From Acidobacteriaceae bacterium (GTDB lineage: Bacteria > Acidobacteriota > Terriglobia > Terriglobales > Acidobacteriaceae): DNA of 23,794 bases. Each line of letters starts with the position of its first letter. Within the stretch, counting starts at the first letter, position 1. Made by a program: the position numbers and the translations under genes. Shown in pieces: positions 8,902 to 15,877 of this stretch. The notes below the pieces were generated by a model. It saw only the letters and a list, made by a program, of their open reading frames with translations, was not told the DNA's origin and did no database searches. The DNA lies in assembly GCA_003152795.1 (NCBI GenBank), contig PMBA01000385.1, positions 1 to 23,794 on the forward strand. The letters are read 5' to 3'.

Positions 8902-9938
8902 GCACCCGACGGGCAAGCCCGGCTCTTCTCATAGTCATGGGCGCTCTCTGCGTGGTTTCTGCACTGGAAAGTCGAGCGCAGACCGAAGGAGACTTCGCCC
9001 ACGGCGTCGCTGAATTTCGCGCCGGGAATTATTCATCCGCATCCGAGTTCTTCGCCCGCGCTGAATCCGCATCTCCGGGCACCACCGATGCGCTGCTTTA
9101 CAAGAGCAAATGTCTGGTGCATCTTTCGGACTTCTCCGGGGCTGAGTTGGCACTTCAACGCTACCTCGCTTTTCGCCCCGATTCTGCGGATGCTTTGTAC
9201 TTACTCGGCTTTGTCCTTCATCGAGAAAACCATCCGTCGGAATCGCTTGCCGTGTACACGCGGGCCGCTGCCCTCGCCCTGCCTACAGGGGACGACCTGA
9301 AGATTGTCGGTCTGGACTACGTGCTGGTCAACGACTACACGGATGCCATCAAATGGCTCAAAAGCGCCGTCGCGCGCGATCCCAAGAATAAGGACGCGTG
9401 GTACTACCTCGGCCGAGCTTATTACACAAAGTCACAGCGCGTGGAGGCACAGCAGGCTTTCCTGACGGTTTTAAGCCTTGATCCGCAAGACTCCAGAGCC
9501 GAGAATAACCTTGGCCTGATCTATGAAACCGACGGACAACCTGCCGCCGCGATGGAAGCGTATCGAAACGCAATTGCCTGGCAGCAACAGAGCCTGCATC
9601 CCAGTGAACAGCCCTACGTGAATCTCGGCAACCTGCTTATGGAGCAAGGCCAGCTCAAGGAAGCCTTGGCACCGCTCGAAAAAGCAGTAGCGTTGGCTCC
9701 GAACAATGCTTTCTGCCACATGACTCTAGGCATCGCCTATCGACAAAAGGGCGAACTCGATCAAGCCCGGCGCGAACTGGAAACAGCGACGCGGTTAGAG
9801 CCGGACAATCCCACCGCCCATTATCAACTGGGCCGACTCTATAAGGAGCAGCACGTTCTGGATCGCGCTCAGGCTGAATTTGAGAAGACCTCAGAGTTGA
9901 AGACGCGGGAGGCGGGTTCGCAGGCAGCGCCCAAGTGA
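8898..9938 (+). CDS. Secreted tetratricopeptide-repeat protein
   Basis: A 346-aa protein with an N-terminal signal peptide (PALLIVMGALCVVSALESRAQ, end near residue 28), then about eight or nine TPR units filling residues 34-335. Typical TPR helix patterns are visible: DAWYYLGRAYYTKSQRVEA, RAENNLGLIYETDGQPAAA, YVNLGNLLMEQGQLKEA and THYQLGRLYKEQ-like phrases, with the usual LxxDP turns. The ATG overlaps the upstream TGA (ATGA), so it is the last gene of the CRTAC1-CRTAC1-TPR operon. It probably acts outside the cytoplasm as a scaffold or binding partner of the CRTAC1 proteins or the receptor. A specific function cannot be read. It converges with another secreted TPR gene on the - strand. Confidence 0.85.
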   Translation: MSTRRASPALLIVMGALCVVSALESRAQTEGDFAHGVAEFRAGNYSSASEFFARAESASPGTTDALLYKSKCLVHLSDFSGAELALQRYLAFRPDSADALYLLGFVLHRENHPSESLAVYTRAAALALPTGDDLKIVGLDYVLVNDYTDAIKWLKSAVARDPKNKDAWYYLGRAYYTKSQRVEAQQAFLTVLSLDPQDSRAENNLGLIYETDGQPAAAMEAYRNAIAWQQQSLHPSEQPYVNLGNLLMEQGQLKEALAPLEKAVALAPNNAFCHMTLGIAYRQKGELDQARRELETATRLEPDNPTAHYQLGRLYKEQHVLDRAQAEFEKTSELKTREAGSQAAPK

Positions 9939-9953
9939 TGGCAGATCCATCAC
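9935..9953. terminator. Hairpin between convergent TPR genes, possible bidirectional terminator
   Basis: Perfect 7-bp inverted repeat (GTGATGG at 9935-9941, CCATCAC at 9947-9953) with a 5-nt loop. It includes the stop codon of the + strand TPR gene and ends 10 nt before the stop of the - strand TPR gene. There is no good T tract on either side, so it may only protect the mRNA ends. Confidence 0.35.
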
Positions 9954-9963
9954 CATCTTGCAG

Positions 9964-11187
9964 CTACTGCGGATTTTGAGAAGCGGGCGGCGCCTCCGAA
10001 GCCTCGGGATGCGCTTTGCGATAATTTTCCAGCGACTGTTGCGACCGCTTCGCCCCTTCATCCTTCAGTTTCTGGAATGTCTCCATGGCCTGGCGAGCTT
10101 CGTCCATGCGGTGCAAACGGCGATAGACGGTTCCCAGTTGGTACCAGGCCTGCTCGGCGACCTCGGAATCCGTATCTGTGGTGGCTGCGCGCTGCAGGTG
10201 CTGGGCTGCGGCCGCATCCTCGCCCAGCAGCATCTCCGCCCGCCCCAGGTTGTAGTCGGCGTGGACGAGCCCGGGCTTTTCGCGCAGCGCAGCCTCGATC
10301 AGTTCCTTTCCCTTGGCACCATCGCCTTGTTCGATGGCAACCGCGCCGAGTTTGTATCTCGCTAGCACGTTATTGGGATCAAGTTCGAGCTCGCGCTGAA
10401 ACGCTTGCTCAGCCTCCGGAATCTTATTGGCGTTCCGATATTCCGACCCGAGTTCCTCGTGGAGGCCGGGCTGAGTGGGAGCGAGTTTGATGGCCGCTTC
10501 ATAATGCGCGATCGCCTCCACATGCCGATCGGCCTCGGCATTGGCCTGGGCCAGGACCCGGTGCACGCGCCACGAGCCGGGATCGACTTTGAACATCTGA
10601 GCGTAGCTGTTTTTTGAAACCAGCAGGTGGGCGCGGCCGCGGTGGTAGAGAATGTCCCCATCGTCTGGCTTAAGTTTTGCGGCCTTGTCGAGGGCTTCGG
10701 CCGCATCCTCGGCCTTGTCCTGCGCCAGACACACAACTCCCAGCCACATCCACGCCGACGCATCTTTGGCGTAACCAGCCGTCTCTCTCGCGATTGCGGC
10801 GTGAGCTTTCTCCAGATGATTCAACCGGAACTCGGTGATTCCAAGAAAGAGGTTCGCGCCACGCAGTCGCGGCTTCAGCGCCAGCGCTTTTTGAAAGCTG
10901 GCAATCGCCTCATCGTACCTGCCCTGCTCCTCGCGAACCAGTCCAAGATTGAAGTGGGCTTCGGCAAAAGCTGGCGACTGCTTGACAATCGCGGCAAAGC
11001 CCGCAGCAGCGGCGTCCAGCTTGCCCTCCTGCATGGAATGGGTGGCTTGTGTGAACTGGGCGGAGAGCGCGTCAGATTGCGCCCAGCCAAGGCTCGAGCC
11101 TGCGAGCAAGACAAGACAAGGCAACGCTGCGAAGATAGCGCGGAATAAATGTCCTAGCGGTATTTGTTCCGCCGATGGCATCTTCAT
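9964..11187 (-). CDS. Secreted tetratricopeptide-repeat protein
   Basis: A 407-aa protein if started at the ATG at 11187; the frame runs to 11271 but the added 28 residues cross a hairpin and look unlike a leader. ATG 11181 is also possible. The signal peptide is about residues 10-37 (HLFRAIFAALPCLVLLAG, cleavage after GWAQ). About ten TPR units follow, e.g. AEAHFNLGLVREEQGRYDEA, DILYHRGRAHLL and EEAFQ-type helices with LELDPNN turns. The tail (ASEAPPASQNPQ) is low-complexity and disordered. It lies about 100 nt downstream of the second receptor on the same strand and is probably part of that unit. It is not a close copy of the TPR protein it converges with. Function unknown; a scaffold or receptor partner is likely. 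Confidence 0.83.
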   Translation of the reverse strand: MKMPSAEQIPLGHLFRAIFAALPCLVLLAGSSLGWAQSDALSAQFTQATHSMQEGKLDAAAAGFAAIVKQSPAFAEAHFNLGLVREEQGRYDEAIASFQKALALKPRLRGANLFLGITEFRLNHLEKAHAAIARETAGYAKDASAWMWLGVVCLAQDKAEDAAEALDKAAKLKPDDGDILYHRGRAHLLVSKNSYAQMFKVDPGSWRVHRVLAQANAEADRHVEAIAHYEAAIKLAPTQPGLHEELGSEYRNANKIPEAEQAFQRELELDPNNVLARYKLGAVAIEQGDGAKGKELIEAALREKPGLVHADYNLGRAEMLLGEDAAAAQHLQRAATTDTDSEVAEQAWYQLGTVYRRLHRMDEARQAMETFQKLKDEGAKRSQQSLENYRKAHPEASEAPPASQNPQ

Positions 11188-11238
11188 CACGTTCACGGAG
11201 AATTCTAACAGGCTGCGGAAGTCTGCAGAGACGCCAAA

Positions 11239-11259
11239 GGCTGGACTTATCGTCCAGCC
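11239..11259 (-). terminator. Hairpin between second receptor and its TPR gene
   Basis: Perfect 8-bp stem (GGCTGGAC at 11239-11246, GTCCAGCC at 11252-11259) with a 5-nt loop, lying between the receptor stop (11290) and the TPR start (11187). On the - strand it is followed only by a short TTT. It could be a weak terminator or attenuator lowering expression of the TPR gene relative to the receptor. It also argues against the longer N-terminal reading of the TPR gene. Confidence 0.5.
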
Positions 11260-11289
11260 CCTGACTTTCATGAGACGCGCGGAAAGTCC

Positions 11290-14200
11290 TCAGAACTCAT
11301 AGCGAATGGTGGCCTGAATCGTCCTTGGATTATTCAAATCGGAGTGGCTACCTCCTCCCGGCACACCAAAGAACTGGTCACCCGGATAGCCGTCAATGCC
11401 CCCCAGAGTGTGCCGGTTCAGCACATTCTGGATATCAAACTTCAGCAGGATCGACTGTCCCTCTCGTATTTCCGTTTTCTTGATGAGGGAGACATCTTCG
11501 TTCTTGTAGCCCGGACTTCGCCACCAGGACACAGCCGTAGGAAGGGTCCCGAAGACATAGCCTCCCCCAGTAGCAAGAGAAGCGCCACTCTGATCAATGA
11601 ACGCGGAGCAGTTTACCGGACTGGGGCTGCCAGGTACTGCAGATGACCAGATTCCGTTAGTGTACGAACAACCGCTGTTCCAAGTGCTGTTAAGCGCCGG
11701 CGTCCATTGCACCGGATGCGAGCCAAATACGGGTTGCCCCGGAACCAGGCTGTATCGGTAACTCCCGTTGCCATAGGGATTCCCGGTCCCAGAGTAGTCC
11801 TCGATGATCGCCGGCGATCCCGCCTGGTAGCGCTGAATGCCGCTGATTTGCCATCCCCCTGCAACTTTGCTTGCGACTCCATGGTTCAACCATTTCTTCC
11901 CGTGTCCCATGGGTAGCTCGTAGAGATAGCTGATGACAAAAGTGTGCGGGATGTCCTGATAGCTGACTGCTTTTTCCGCTTTCAGGTTGTATGGATTTTG
12001 GGCTCCGAACACACCCGAGTTGAAACCGGTTTCGGTCGGAAAGGCCGTATCCGCATTGGTGAGCGTTTTGGAGAAAGTGTACGAAGCCAGCAGGTTCAAT
12101 CCATTGCGGAAACGACGCTCCAGCGTCGCTTGCAAAGCGTTGTAGGTGGATTGCCCCAGGTTCTCCAGGCAGCAACTGGATGTGATGTTGCCATACTGCG
12201 GGAACGGCCGCAGCAGTTGCCCAACGGTGGCAGCGGCGCTGCCCCAGCCGGGGACAAACCAGGTGGGTACGGTCTTCCCCAAGCCGGCGAGGATCGCCGG
12301 CCCGCTATTTCCGTCGGTGCCGTCAACGCGATAGCCCAACTGGGCCCCCAGGTAGTTGTACTCGGGATTAATCGTGTTGGCCTCAGCCAGGTTCGAAAGT
12401 AAACGAGTCGCATGCTGGCCAACGTACGTAATGCTCATGATCAGGTCCGGGGCGATCTGATGCTGCATTTGAACGTTCCAGTTCTGCACCATGCCTGGAC
12501 GCCCATAGCCCGGCGCGGCGAAACTGATGGTGTTGTTGGTAAAGGTATTCAGCGTCGGATCCTGGGCGTTGCTGGGAAGCGTATAGGCCGGGAAACCAGC
12601 ATCCAGAGACGACACCGGCGTGAAGCTGTCTTTGTTTTGGAAGTTTGGGTTGGCCGTGGTTCCGCTGCTCAGGTTGCCGCCGAAATCGGAGTAGAAAAGC
12701 GCCGCGTAATAAATACTGTAGGCGCCTCGGAACACCGTATTGGGAATTCGGTCCGGAGAGTACGCAAATCCGAAGCGCGGACCAAAGTTCTTGTAGTAGT
12801 TTTGGGCGCCCGTCGCGCTCTTCCCGTAGACCAGAGCTCCCAGCTGTCCCGGTGTGGCGGGATTGGTCGCCGTCGCCGAGAAAACCGACTGCGCGCCCGT
12901 CGCCTCATGCCGCGGCGTATCGAAATCCCAACGCAGCCCCATGTTCACGGTAAGATCCCGGCGCGCTTTGAAGTCGTCCTGGACGTAGGCCGCGTAATAG
13001 TTTTGCGACCAGCGCGAGAAATGCGAAGATACAGTCAGCTGTTCCTGGTCGGGCAGGCCGAGCAGAAAACTGGCCATCGGATCTCCTGCCTGGCCGGCAT
13101 TGGCCTGCTGGGCAATGGGGCCAAAAGTGGTTTCATTGTTCGAAAAGTTGTAAGAGGGCGACTCCGGACCGGTGTTTTCCAGCGAATATTGGTACGACCT
13201 CCAATCAAAACCAAACCGCAAGGAGTGGCGGCCTCGAGTCCACGAAACGCTATCAGCCACCACCAGCGCGTTGGGAATTTGCAGACCGTAGTTATTGGCA
13301 CTGTAGGAACTGTAGCCGAACCCCTCGGCGCCACCGTTGAATTGCATTGTGGGAAAGGTTGGCCCGCTCGCGCCCGGGATGCCCAGTGTGCTTTCCCAGT
13401 TCGATCCGTTTACACTCGGCGCCACGCTGGCCGTCCAGATCCGATTGAACCCAACCGTGAGGTGGTTTAGCACGTTCGGACTGGCGAGGTAGTCCCACCC
13501 GTAACGAAGATAGTGGGTGAAGTAGTGGTTAAAGTAGGTGCCCGGCGTAAGCGGCTCAGGCAGGTCGAAGTTGGTGCTGTTCAAAATGTTCTGCTCGCGG
13601 CTATGGTACGAAAAGAACATCTTGTTCTTATTCGTCAGGTTCTCGTCGATTCGGAAACTGGTCTGCGTGATTATGTCGGGAGTCGTACCCGCCGGATTGA
13701 GATAATTCTGAGAGAGACCGGGAACGCCATTATTGCCGGAAAGACCCGCTCGATTCGTCCCCGGCAGATACCCCAGAACCTTCTGCGCTACCCCACTCAG
13801 ACGCGCCGTCGGAATCACATTGTCCGTCGTAAAAGGCATTCGGCAAGTTTGTCCACCAACCACCTGCGTCGTCGCGGGGTCAAATATCTCGCCTTGCAGG
13901 ACCTGGTTCCCGGTGCATGGGTTAATGACAGGTAAATGGGTGTTGGGATCGACGATGCCCGGCCCCAGAAGTCCCGTGAAATTTCCTCCCCGCTCGTCGC
14001 TGGTGGGCAGTGTTTCCAAGTCGTTCACCAAGCCAGGGTTATTCCGATACTGTTCCCAGGAGAAGAAAAAGAAGGTCTTGTCGTGTCCATCATAGAGATG
14101 GGGAATCCGCACGGGGCCGCCCAGCGCACCGCCGAAATCGTTCTGATGGTCGGACGGGGTTCCGGTCGTTACTCCGTTCAAACCGTTCACCCATGGGGCG

Positions 14201-15033
14201 GCATTCGCGGCGTTGTTCTGGAACAAATCAAAGAGACTTCCATGGTACTTATTGACCCCGGATTTCGTAGTGAAGCTTTCGACTCCGCCCGAAGTATGTC
14301 CGTACTCAGCCGATGGACTTGAGGTCGTGACCTTGAACTCCGTCAAAGCCTCCACCGATGGCGCGGTCTGATCAAAGGCTGCTCCGGAGTCCGAGCGCTG
14401 GGCGCTGGCGCCGTCCAGCAGAATCTCCGTGCCAAAATTTTGCCCGCCCGAGATCTTTGTTTCATAGATGCCGGCCGCCGGGTGGTCGCCAACGGTGCCT
14501 GCACCGGACACGCCCGCCGTCAGCATGATGAATACTTCCGGCGAACGGACTCCGCCGCTCTGGCCGGTAGCAGCCAGCATCAAAGGCAACTCGTGAATCT
14601 GTTTGTCACCAATTACGGTGCCGATATCGGAACTTTCCGTCTGGATGGTGGGAGCGTCCGCCAAAACCGTTACTTCTTCTTTCACGTCCCCCGGTTGTAG
14701 CGTGACATTGAGCGCCGCGACGGTGCTGATCTCGATTACCACTCCCTTTTCCAGGGCCGTCTTGAAACCCTTGGCTTCGACGGTCACGTCGTAGCGCCCG
14801 ATGGCAATATCGTTCACGCGGTACGAGCCGGTAGCACTGGACACGGTCTGGTAAACGCTGCCTGTATCGGCCCCCTTGATGGTGATCGCAGCGCCCGGGA
14901 CGCCTGCGCCGGTAGTGTCGCTCACAGAGCCGGCGATGGTTCCACGATCCGACTGCGACTCGGCAGTCCGAAGCATCGTCAAAACCAGAAACGAAACCGC
15001 CAGCATCACCCACAAATGTCGCGACACGCGCAT
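11290..15033 (-). CDS. Oar-like TonB-dependent receptor, larger paralogue
   Basis: A 1247-aa predicted outer-membrane receptor. I chose ATG 15033 because a clear CCTCCT (AGGAGG on the coding strand, 15041-15046) lies 7 nt upstream and a signal peptide follows at once (HLWVMLAVSFLVLTMLRTAESQ). The ORF extends 22 codons upstream without such support. A CarboxypepD_reg domain (GTIAGSVSDTTGAGVPGAAI) follows, then a plug-like region (IHELPLM, EILLDGASAQRSDSG), a large barrel and a terminal Phe (IQATIRYEF). A promoter overlapped by a perfect palindrome lies upstream, so it is probably controlled by a dedicated repressor. Downstream is a secreted TPR gene, and across the divergent region lies the glycoside hydrolase cluster. 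Import or binding of plant-type oligosaccharides is an inference from context only. Confidence 0.9.
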   Translation of the reverse strand: MRVSRHLWVMLAVSFLVLTMLRTAESQSDRGTIAGSVSDTTGAGVPGAAITIKGADTGSVYQTVSSATGSYRVNDIAIGRYDVTVEAKGFKTALEKGVVIEISTVAALNVTLQPGDVKEEVTVLADAPTIQTESSDIGTVIGDKQIHELPLMLAATGQSGGVRSPEVFIMLTAGVSGAGTVGDHPAAGIYETKISGGQNFGTEILLDGASAQRSDSGAAFDQTAPSVEALTEFKVTTSSPSAEYGHTSGGVESFTTKSGVNKYHGSLFDLFQNNAANAAPWVNGLNGVTTGTPSDHQNDFGGALGGPVRIPHLYDGHDKTFFFFSWEQYRNNPGLVNDLETLPTSDERGGNFTGLLGPGIVDPNTHLPVINPCTGNQVLQGEIFDPATTQVVGGQTCRMPFTTDNVIPTARLSGVAQKVLGYLPGTNRAGLSGNNGVPGLSQNYLNPAGTTPDIITQTSFRIDENLTNKNKMFFSYHSREQNILNSTNFDLPEPLTPGTYFNHYFTHYLRYGWDYLASPNVLNHLTVGFNRIWTASVAPSVNGSNWESTLGIPGASGPTFPTMQFNGGAEGFGYSSYSANNYGLQIPNALVVADSVSWTRGRHSLRFGFDWRSYQYSLENTGPESPSYNFSNNETTFGPIAQQANAGQAGDPMASFLLGLPDQEQLTVSSHFSRWSQNYYAAYVQDDFKARRDLTVNMGLRWDFDTPRHEATGAQSVFSATATNPATPGQLGALVYGKSATGAQNYYKNFGPRFGFAYSPDRIPNTVFRGAYSIYYAALFYSDFGGNLSSGTTANPNFQNKDSFTPVSSLDAGFPAYTLPSNAQDPTLNTFTNNTISFAAPGYGRPGMVQNWNVQMQHQIAPDLIMSITYVGQHATRLLSNLAEANTINPEYNYLGAQLGYRVDGTDGNSGPAILAGLGKTVPTWFVPGWGSAAATVGQLLRPFPQYGNITSSCCLENLGQSTYNALQATLERRFRNGLNLLASYTFSKTLTNADTAFPTETGFNSGVFGAQNPYNLKAEKAVSYQDIPHTFVISYLYELPMGHGKKWLNHGVASKVAGGWQISGIQRYQAGSPAIIEDYSGTGNPYGNGSYRYSLVPGQPVFGSHPVQWTPALNSTWNSGCSYTNGIWSSAVPGSPSPVNCSAFIDQSGASLATGGGYVFGTLPTAVSWWRSPGYKNEDVSLIKKTEIREGQSILLKFDIQNVLNRHTLGGIDGYPGDQFFGVPGGGSHSDLNNPRTIQATIRYEF

Positions 15034-15040
15034 CTCGGCG

Positions 15041-15046
15041 CCTCCT
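15041..15046 (-). promoter_or_regulatory. Ribosome binding site fixing the receptor start
   Basis: AGGAGG on the - strand, separated from ATG 15033 by 7 nt. This is the reason for preferring the shorter receptor N-terminus. Confidence 0.75.
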
Positions 15047-15103
15047 GATTTAACTTCAAAACTTCTTCTTGGCTGGAGAACTGCAACCCTGCAATCCAAA
15101 TGC

Positions 15104-15125
15104 GACTAGTAGAAAACTACTAGTC
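15104..15125. promoter_or_regulatory. Perfect palindrome, candidate operator over the receptor promoter
   Basis: Two perfect 9-bp arms, GACTAGTAG (15104-15112) and CTACTAGTC (15117-15125), with an AAAA spacer. It covers the predicted -10 and part of the spacer of the - strand receptor promoter, a classic repressor position. Arm length and tight spacing suggest a winged-helix or helix-turn-helix dimer. TACTA/TAGTA cores recall BlaI/MecI-type operators, but no regulator gene is in the window and the factor is unknown. Confidence 0.6.
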
Positions 15126-15137
15126 ACTGAAAGTCAA
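15108..15137 (-). promoter_or_regulatory. Predicted sigma-70-type promoter of the second receptor
   Basis: On the - strand, TTGACT (15137-15132) matches the -35 consensus at 5 of 6 bases. After 18 nt, TCTACT (15113-15108) matches the -10 consensus at 4 of 6. The distance to ATG 15033 is about 75 nt, leaving a normal leader with an AGGAGG site. Predicted by eye only. Confidence 0.5.
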
Positions 15138-15146
15138 GAAGAAAAT

Positions 15147-15186
15147 CCTTAAGCGCTCTTCGATGAAGGGGCTGGAACGCTTAAGG
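15147..15186. repeat. Second inverted repeat in the divergent region
   Basis: Two perfect 9-bp arms, CCTTAAGCG (15147-15155) and CGCTTAAGG (15178-15186), separated by 22 nt. The arm centres are 31 bp apart, close to three helical turns, so both would face the same side of the DNA. The arms differ in sequence from the neighbouring palindrome, so a different regulator may bind. As RNA it could also form a long-loop hairpin in a + strand leader. Confidence 0.5.
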
Positions 15187-15264
15187 GCAAAACTTTTTGG
15201 GGGCTCTCATGAGGAGGTGCTATCCTCTTGCGCGGACATTCGGCCGTTCTCATCCTGGAGGCGC

Positions 15265-15801
15265 ATGTTGAAAAACAAACTCGCTTTCATATGGGAAGAC
15301 AATCCCGCGCCCGACAACTACTATCCCACTGCCGGCGAGAAGAAGACCGAATACAAGGAAGGCGTGTTCATCGGCTATCGCTATTTCGACAAGGCGGCTG
15401 TCCAGCCGCGGTTCCCTTTCGGCTACGGACTTTCGTATACGACGTTTGCCTACAAGAATCTTTCCATAACTCCAGCGGTTGCCACGGGCGACGAGGTAGT
15501 AACCGTCACCTTTGAGGTGACCAACACCGGAAATCGTGCCGGCTCTGAAGTTGCCGAGGTGTACGTGGGCGAGCCGCATGGCGTTCCGCGACCCGCGAAA
15601 GAACTAAAGGGATTTGCGAAGATCCAGCTGAATGCCGGTGAAAGCCGACGTCTTTCGCTAGCGCTCGACCGCCGGGCTTTCGCTTATTACAACGTCGTTA
15701 GCCATAACTGGGCGGTGGATGCTGGAGACTTCAACGTTTACGTAGGAGCCTCCTCCGCGAAGATCGGGCTTGTCGGCCGAATAACGTGGCAAGAACCGTA
15801 A
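15265..15801 (+). pseudogene. C-terminal remnant of a GH3 beta-glucosidase (fibronectin III-like domain)
   Basis: A 178-aa reading frame from ATG 15265, with GGAGG just upstream at 15257-15261; the frame stays open upstream to 15163. Residues from about 5 match the end of GH3 beta-glucosidases: WEDNPAPDNYYP, EGVFIGYRYFDK and FPFGYGLSYTTF, then the C-terminal Fn3-like domain (VTFEVTNTGNRAGSEVAEVYV, then RPAKELKGFAKI). Intact GH3 enzymes of this type are about 700-850 aa. The whole N-terminal barrel with the catalytic Asp and most of the second domain are absent, so it cannot be a working hydrolase. The sequence upstream of about 15275 shows no GH3 similarity, so a deletion joined a promoter-like region to the gene tail. 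Expression as a free Fn3-like domain is possible but unproven. Confidence 0.8.
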
Positions 15802-15866
15802 CTTATTTGTGAATAGTGAGTTAAGGCTGCCTCGTGGATTGGTCGTTCACCAAGCTCTCAGAATTT

Positions 15867-15871
15867 GGAGG
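15867..15871 (+). promoter_or_regulatory. Ribosome binding site fixing the GH2 start
   Basis: GGAGG ending 6 nt before GTG 15878. The resulting N-terminus is a textbook twin-arginine signal, which supports this start over the GTG at 15809. Confidence 0.65.
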
Positions 15872-15877
15872 CCCACA

